A stretch of DNA of 64,000 nucleotides from Hydrangea macrophylla (lineage: Eukaryota; Streptophyta; Magnoliopsida; Cornales; Hydrangeaceae), in assembly GCA_033977485.1 (NCBI GenBank), contig CM066984.1:29493501-29557500 (forward strand), in the 5' to 3' direction. This document shows positions 58,472 to 64,000 of this stretch, one piece after another; positions within the stretch are counted from its first letter, which is position 1; the number at the start of each line of letters is the position of its first letter. The notes below the pieces were generated by a model. It made no database searches. It saw only the letters and a list, made by a program, of their open reading frames with translations, and had not been told where the DNA came from. The position numbers were made by a program, and so were the translations under genes.

Positions 58472-59700
58472 ATGGTAAAACCTAGATCCCCAAGAGTTGA
58501 AGAAGTCATTGATGAAGACCCTCCAGTTGGCTCTGAGCCAACAGTTCCCCATCCACAGCAGTTAACAGAATCTTCATTTTCCAATTCCTCAGGCCAAGGC
58601 TTTTCATTTGATAATATTCCTCCTTCCAAATGGCTTGACAAAATTTATGAACTTCATGCATGGTGCACTGCTAAACTTCTGCAACCAGGCTGTACCACCC
58701 GTACGGTTATTACCAAATGCCTATCACGATTTCATGGTCGTTTACAGCAATGGTATATTAGTCTTGGAGAATACAGACAACTTCAATTGGTACAAATGCC
58801 TTATATTGATGATTTTTTGAATATAATCCATACTGAATTCCTAGAAATCCCAGACATTCACAAAGACAAAGCTCGTGAGGATTATCTTCGAATGAAATGC
58901 TGCTCCTTTAAATGACAAGATTTGGAAAGACATTACGAAAAGATGACTAAATTATTCTACTTTCTTGGTGGAATTGATGATGTCAATCTAAAGCAAGCTT
59001 TTCTCACCTCACTGCCCGATCCCCTTTGCACAGAAACCTCTCGCCTTCTCCAAACAAAAGGCAAACAAATTGCACAAGCATCACTTGGAGAAATGTACCA
59101 ATATGTTTTGCTTGCTCTTGATAAACTCTGTAATCAACAAAAATTCTTCAAGACATTTCATGATCAAGGGAAAATGCTTGGGAATTCTTGTGCACGACCA
59201 GATCTTTTTATCAAGTGCAAACCAAAAAAACTGCAGTTGCCCGGTCTCCCCTAAAAAGTCCAAACATTTCCAGAAACACACCTCTGACCCTTCCTCTAAT
59301 CCAAAGAAGAAAAAATGGAGGTATTTTTGGAAAAAATCCTTTCGAGGCCAAAGAAAATCAGATTGATGTTTCATCTGCAGACAATTGGGACATTATGCAA
59401 AACAATGTCCCCAAAGAGGACCTCAAAAAACCAACATGATCCAAGCGCTTGCAAAAATAGCACCAGAAGAAAATGATGCAGATATTGAATCAGTATTCTC
59501 CATGGACGATGAGCCATGTGATGACACAATTCTGGAGCTTGCATTGCCAGTCTGTCCTTCTGACTATGAAGAGTTCAGGCCAGACAAAAATACTGACCTT
59601 TTTGATGTTAATGGCTACCATGACATTCATTACATCTCCCCAGATTCCATCACTCTTGTTCAACCTCTTGCTAAGGTCACACTTATCCCTACAAAGTATG
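58472..59700 (+). pseudogene. Caulimovirid capsid (gag-like) region with zinc knuckle
   Basis: The core has WLDKIYELHAWCTAKLLQPG, GEYRQLQL and FLGGIDD in two frames, with a stop at 58913-58915. A Lys-rich segment is followed by a CCHC knuckle, CFICRQLGHYAKQC (59367-59408), directly after a TGA. An acidic tail with ESVFSMDDEPCDD leads toward the protease. The capsid would package pregenomic RNA; several stops and a frameshift show it is dead. Confidence 0.75.
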
Positions 59701-60068
59701 ACTAACCAATCTCTGTCATTGCCTTCTTCGATACTGGAGCAGCAGCCTCTATCATCAATCCCTCCATCCTTCCCCGATCCCACTGGCAAACATGTTTTAA
59801 ACCATTCAAAGCTGCCGATGGCGAAAATTTCGTGATCACTCTCATCAGTAAACCTATCACCATCCAGCTTTTCCCAGGATACTCCATTAAACACTGTGTT
59901 TATGGTTCAGACCTTCCTGGTAAAGACCTCTTAATTGGCTTTGACATACTCCAATCGCTCACAAAGGTGACATGGGTGCCCAAAGGACTCAGATATAAGA
60001 ACTTCTTCCTACCATGGACATCCCAACCCAATCTCTTTACTTTGGAAACCTTCCTGCCCATCCAATAA
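59701..60068 (+). pseudogene. Caulimovirid aspartic protease
   Basis: A FFDTGAAASIINPS motif with DTG at 59730-59738 and a later LLIGFDIL mark the retropepsin fold. The catalytic triad is kept, but the domain is separated from the capsid by a TAA at 59703 and ends at a TAA at 60066-60068. Confidence 0.75.
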
Positions 60069-60209
60069 AAAATCATTATCCATTCTTGTGCAGAATCCCA
60101 TTCTGAATTTCTTTCCAAATGCCCCCATCCTTTATGGACCAACCCAGATTTCTTCATATCCCTCCCCTTTAAAAAAAATGAAGACATCAATCCAACCAAA
60201 GCCAGTCAT

Positions 60210-60903
60210 CAAGGAGTGAATCTGGATCATTATCAACTTGCTCTAGCTGAAGTTGCTCAATTACAAAAAGAAGGCCTCATTGAAAACACTACCTCCTAAT
60301 GGGCATGCGAGGCTTTTTATGTTAACAAAAGAGCAGAATAAGTTTGTGGCAAATTGCGACTTGTCATAAATTACCAACCCCTCAATCATTTTCTCCATGA
60401 TGACAAGTTCCCACTTCCACAACGTCACATTCTTCTTGGCCAACTAACCCAAGCCCAAATTTTTTTCAAAATTTGACCTCAAAGCAGGTTTTTGGCAACT
60501 TGGGATCCATCCAAAACAACGACCAAAGACAGGGTTCTGTCTCCCAGACCACCACTTTCATTGGACAGTTATGCCCTTTGGCCTCAAAACTGCCCCTTCA
60601 CTCTTTCAAAAAGCCATGATCCGAATCTTCGAGCCCATTCTCTCCTCTGTCCTAATCTATATTGATGATATTCTCCTCTTCTCTCCAAATGTAGATTCCC
60701 ATGCCTTACTCCTGCACAAGTTCCATTCTTTGGTCCATAAATATGGCATAATGTTATCCCAAAAAAAGATGGTGATTGGAGTATCCTCAGTCAATTTTTT
60801 GGGTCTGCACATCTCCAAAGGAAAGTATACTCTACAGGCTCACATCGCTAGCCAGCTTGAGCATTTTCCTAATTCCAATCTATCAATGAAACAAATCCAG
60901 TAG
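60210..60903 (+). pseudogene. Caulimovirid reverse transcriptase
   Basis: LAEVAQLQKEGLIE opens the domain. KLRLVINYQPLNHF, MPFGLKTAPSLFQKAM and the catalytic YIDD (60658-60669), followed by FLGLHISKGKY, are clear. Stops occur at about 60298, 60337, 60475 and 60901, with frame changes between. Confidence 0.85.
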
Positions 60904-61616
60904 TTTCTTGGAATCGTCAATTATATGGCAGACTTAATTCTCCACCTTGCCAAGCACAAACACACACTTTCCTTACTTCTCAAAAAGAAAGCTCCCCCTT
61001 GGTCTTCTGAATCCACACAGGCAGTAAAAGTACTCAAACAGGTGGCTCATACTCTTTTCCCTGAAAATTTCATCCAGTGGGAAAAGAATTTTGCAAACAG
61101 ATGCTTCTAACTTGTATTGGGGAGCAATGTTATTACAACAAGAAGCAGATGGGACCAGGAGTATTTTTGGATACAAAAACGGAGCTTTCACCCAGGCTAA
61201 ATTGCATTATCATTCCACTTATAAAGAAATTCGGGCTATCATGAAAGCAATTGACAAGTTTAAATTTTATCTCATTGGTCATCAATTTCTCATTGAAATA
61301 GACCTCATGAGTTTCCCTTGATGCTCAAATTTAAACAAAAAGCCCTTCCTCCCACCCAGCTACTCAGATAGGAAAATTGGTTCTCTCAATGGAGCTTTGA
61401 CACTGTGCATATCAAAGGGAAAAATAATACTCTTTCAGATTTCCTTTCCCTACTCAAAAAAGAGATTAATCCCATTTCCATTCCTTTTTTCCCTCTCATT
61501 GGAGTTTTTGAACATGGTGAGTCATCTGGACTACCTTCCACTCCTACAGAATAAGAAAGTATCGAATCTTTTGTTTTAACCATGCCTATCCATATCCAAA
61601 ATTCTCTGTTAGAAAC
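60904..61616 (+). pseudogene. Caulimovirid RNase H and C-terminus
   Basis: FLGIVNYMADLI continues the RT thumb. QTDASNLYWGAMLLQQ and YKEIRAIMKAIDKFKFYLIG are RNase H motifs, and VHIKGKNNTLSDFLS closes the domain. There is a frameshift near 61090 and several stops. The E3 LTR begins at 61617. Confidence 0.75.
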
Positions 61617-62239
61617 TGATGATGCCTAAAATTGGTAAGAAAGGTTTTAAGAGAAAACATGACAAGAACAATTTGCGAGTGGTTCAGCCCTGTTAACAAG
61701 GTGACCTACGTCCACGGTTGCGTCTATGCCCACTCACTAACAGATCACCGGCGGGCCTAGTAAGCCAACAATTAGGGGCAACACTACCAGTAATACCGGT
61801 CGGGTATATGCGTTTGAAGGTGAGTTCTCTATTTAGGCTTATAAGCTAGAGAATAATAATCGGGATCCCTATTGACAGGGTAGGTGGGCTCTTTTATAGA
61901 TGCAAGAGTCCACCCCTACATGGTAAGTTGATAAGATTAGGAAGCCTAATCTAATCACAATAAATTTACATGATTTTAAGGGAGTTTCCTAAGTGGTTTA
62001 GAAAACTGCCATATCCCCTTTTGCAGACTTTTAGTTGATTTAGGAAACTGCTGGATAGCTCGGGACCGAGCCGTACATCCTGGAGAATTACCGCACCGTA
62101 TTCCCGGGCTATGGAAGCATCCCGAACGGTGTCGTCTGTCGACCTCAGGGGCGTAGACCGCAACCTCCCGTTCCAGATAATCTGGGTCATTCTACTGACT
62201 TGGCAGTTTGCCCTTAGCATAATATTTCTGGACGTACCA
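61617..62239 (-). repeat. E3 3' LTR
   Basis: It starts TGATGATGCC and ends GACGTACCA. The TATAAAA box on the minus strand is at 61892-61898, as in E1. Confidence 0.85.
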
Positions 62240-62489
62240 GCTGCCATCTATTTTCAAAGTTGATGTGATGTTTCATCAGATGAAGTTTGAAAATTAAGAC
62301 TGCATCCGAGAGACCATTCAGTAATAGATCAGGATTCTACCAAGGATGGGACTGACTAGAGTGATCAGCAGGGATACAGACCGAGCGGCGGTGACCATGT
62401 GAGCCCGAGTTCTTCCCATGCCACGTGTCCACTGATCACTGGCCTGGTCAGGATCCAACGGTGCCAGCCTAGGATTTACCGAACCATTT

Positions 62490-62637
62490 ATGTGGCAACC
62501 GAACCATCCCATCGAACATTTGATGCCCACGTCTTTCGAGGTGATGCTTCAGGTGCCTGAAGCGACAGTTTTGGCAGGAAAATATATGAGCCGTTCGGTC
62601 AATTTTGGTCTAAACCGTCCAAGGTTTCTATATAAGG
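62490..62637 (+). promoter_or_regulatory. Promoter of antisense gene A copy in E3
   Basis: TATATAAGG lies at 62629-62637, and upstream sequence (GGCAACCGAACCATCCCATC; GAAGCGACAGTTTTGGCAGG) aligns with both E1 antisense promoters. Its conservation between E1 and E3 supports a real promoter. Confidence 0.6.
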
Positions 62638-62756
62638 AGCACCTATTCATTCCATATATGTCTACTATTTGAAGATTGAATATATCGAGCGGTCTTTGAG
62701 AGCAAAGTATTCCCGAGCTCCTTTCCTCTTCCTCTTTACAACCTAGGCTTCTCCCC

Positions 62757-63850
62757 ATGGCCTCTCACGTTGACTTGACCTCCAACGAAGGAATGACCGC
62801 TTTCAGGAGGGACTGCGAGATCCCTGAAGATGTTAAGATCCGTTCTTACATTGAAGGAGAAGAGGTGGCCTTTCCTTCGGTCATTATTAGCAGTTACCTG
62901 TTGCTAATAGTGGGCTACGCTTTCTTTTCTCTGCCTCTTTCTGTGATCTCTTACAGGGATTATGCTTTCCGCTGACCAAGTGTCATTCGAATCTCGCCCG
63001 TCTTCTTTGGGGTATATCGGCACTGAATGAGCGTCTCGGGATATTCCTCTGCTCTGTTGATGTCTCTAGGTGTTATACCCAGAGCATCGACCGCGGGGAT
63101 CCTTACCTATGCGCTAGAGTAGAAGGAAAACATCTTGTCCAGGGTCTGGACTTTCCCAACAAGAACTGGCATCAATACCCTTGGGTAGTTATCTCCGGCA
63201 ACTAGTTGGTGGACCCTTCTATTTACCCTCCTGCAGCCTTCAATCCTAACCTTTACAAGGCGTCTTTTGGTGCTTACTGTGACATTGCTTCAACTATTGC
63301 TGATGTGGAGGTCATCAATCGAGCGGTCAAGGCCAGCCTCAAGTTTTCTGATCTGATCGGGGGACCTATTGATGAGGTTGGCGGTGAAGTTCCCATAGTA
63401 GCTCCCGTCGCGATTGCATCTGGGTCGCGTCGCTTTACCCGGTCCATGGCTTCCGGCCGGCATGTCATGAGCAGGGCCGCCCTGCCTGAAAGGCCGATCG
63501 CTCTATCCACCAGCGCTGATTCGTCCTCGTCTTGAGATACAGGTCTGCCACTAGGACCGTCCAAGAAGGGTAAGGAGAAGGCGGTTAAGGAGAAATCTCA
63601 ACCCTAACCAAAAAGAGGTCGGTCGAAAGCACATGCCGGCTCTCACATGCTTAGCTCTTGGACAGGCCTCTCCCTTGCTAATCTGGAAGGTCACCTGCAA
63701 GAGGTGGAAAAGCAAAACGCTCTTCTACAGGCAGACTCTGTCATGCGGGATTTGGACTTTCATGCTCTGGAGCTCACCGTCAAAGAGCTGGTGGCCAGGA
63801 CGGCTGCCATGGAAGAGGAAATCAAGGCTCTGAAGGGCAAGGAGACCTAA
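62757..63850 (+). pseudogene. Antisense gene A copy in E3, broken
   Basis: It begins MASHVDLTSNEGMTAFRRDC, parallel to gene A. A one-base deletion near 62914 shifts the frame, which is regained as RLLWGISALNERLG-like sequence. A TAG replaces Trp in SGNWL (63203-63205), and further stops lie near 63534 and 63606. The C-terminal coiled coil (LANLEGHLQEVEKQNALLQA) is preserved to the TAA at 63848-63850. Its conservation through the length of gene A confirms gene A as a genuine family gene. Confidence 0.75.
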
Positions 63851-63972
63851 AGATTTTTCTGCTTGTTTGTTTTTTTTTTTTTTTGTGGCCAGGACGGCTG
63901 CCATGGAAGAGGAAATCAAGGCTCTGAAGGGCAAGGAGACCTGAAGATTTTTCTGTTTGTTTTTTTTTTTTG
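63791..63972. repeat. 94-bp tandem duplication at the end of the gene A copy
   Basis: GTGGCCAGGACGGCTGCCAT starts at 63791 and again at 63885. The second copy repeats the last codons, with TGA in place of TAA, and the T-rich 3' UTR start. The poly-T run at the junction may have promoted the duplication. Confidence 0.9.
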
Positions 63973-64000
63973 CTGTGTTTGCTGATGATGTCCGTGGAAG

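Larger units (their letters stand above)
41650..61616 (+). mobile_element. Endogenous caulimovirid copy (florendovirus-like), split by E4
   Basis: In plus-strand order it holds a movement-protein domain, a linker with a coiled coil, a capsid-like region with a zinc knuckle, aspartic protease, RT with YIDD, and RNase H, without integrase or LTRs. That domain order and the lack of integrase are diagnostic of Caulimoviridae. The capsid core (GEYRQLQL) and movement protein resemble florendoviruses, an endogenous lineage widespread in plants. E4 (43165-57360) interrupts it and E3 cuts it at 61616. Numerous stops and frameshifts make it an inert relic. The left edge is approximate. Confidence 0.8.
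61617..64000 (-). mobile_element. E3: second Tat element of the E1 family, cut by the window edge
   Basis: An LTR of 623 bp (61617-62239) related to the E1 LTR is followed on the plus strand by the same promoter and antisense gene as in E1. The element therefore lies on the minus strand with its 3' LTR first. Its pol is beyond the window. Similarity to E1 is clear but much lower than that between the two E1 LTRs, so this is a separate, older or sister lineage. The left TSD candidate is GAAAC (61612-61616). Confidence 0.85.

Overview
This window is a transposon-packed stretch of a flowering-plant nuclear genome, most likely a eudicot. I see no host gene, no tRNA or rRNA gene and no bacterial feature. 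All coding material belongs to LTR retrotransposons, one endogenous caulimovirid (pararetrovirus) copy and DNA transposons. Several element ends are fixed to the base by paired LTRs or inverted repeats with matching target-site duplications (TSDs), so the order of insertion can be read directly.

Left third (1-20.7 kb). After a scrap of a Tat-type integrase and an inverted-repeat element (104-731), a complete Tat-lineage Ty3/gypsy element, here called E1, runs on the minus strand from 1280 to 20719 (628-bp LTRs, TSD ACTAC). Its decayed gag, protease, RT, RNase H and integrase genes are on the minus strand. Between integrase and the 3' LTR it carries two extra genes on the opposite strand, each with its own TATA promoter and related 3' region. 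Gene A (2410-3504) is intact. Gene B (4313-6406) has introns and three internal stops. A non-autonomous element, E2 (11854-18938, plus strand, tRNA-Asp primer site), sits inside E1 gag and carries an intact 568-codon ORF of unknown function.

Middle third (20.7-41.6 kb). This is a four-level nest. An old chromovirus-like gypsy element (E7, minus) is split within its integrase C-terminus by a Copia element (E5, 22148-37581, TSD GGATT). E5 is split in pol by a 7.1-kb CACTA transposon (E6, 25148-32231, TSD CAT). E6 contains a 159-bp Mutator-like MITE (29845-30003, 9-bp TSD TAAAGAAAG). At 40.2-41.6 kb lies a truncated minus-strand element (E8) whose 3' end is related to that of E2.

Right third (41.6-64 kb). 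A degenerate plus-strand caulimovirid copy resembling florendoviruses encodes movement, capsid, protease, RT and RNase H domains. It is split at the end of the movement-protein domain by a young Ogre-like element (E4, 43165-57360, minus, 3.3-kb LTRs, TSD ATGTC). E4 keeps an intact gag but has no pol and several tandem-repeat arrays. The virus copy ends at a second, diverged relative of E1 (E3, from 61617 to beyond the window), which carries a broken copy of gene A, again antisense to the element.

The most unusual content is the promoter-gene-3'UTR cassette duplicated in antisense inside E1 and present in E3, the intact orphan ORF of E2, and the ATCGAT-centred palindrome clusters found in several unrelated elements.
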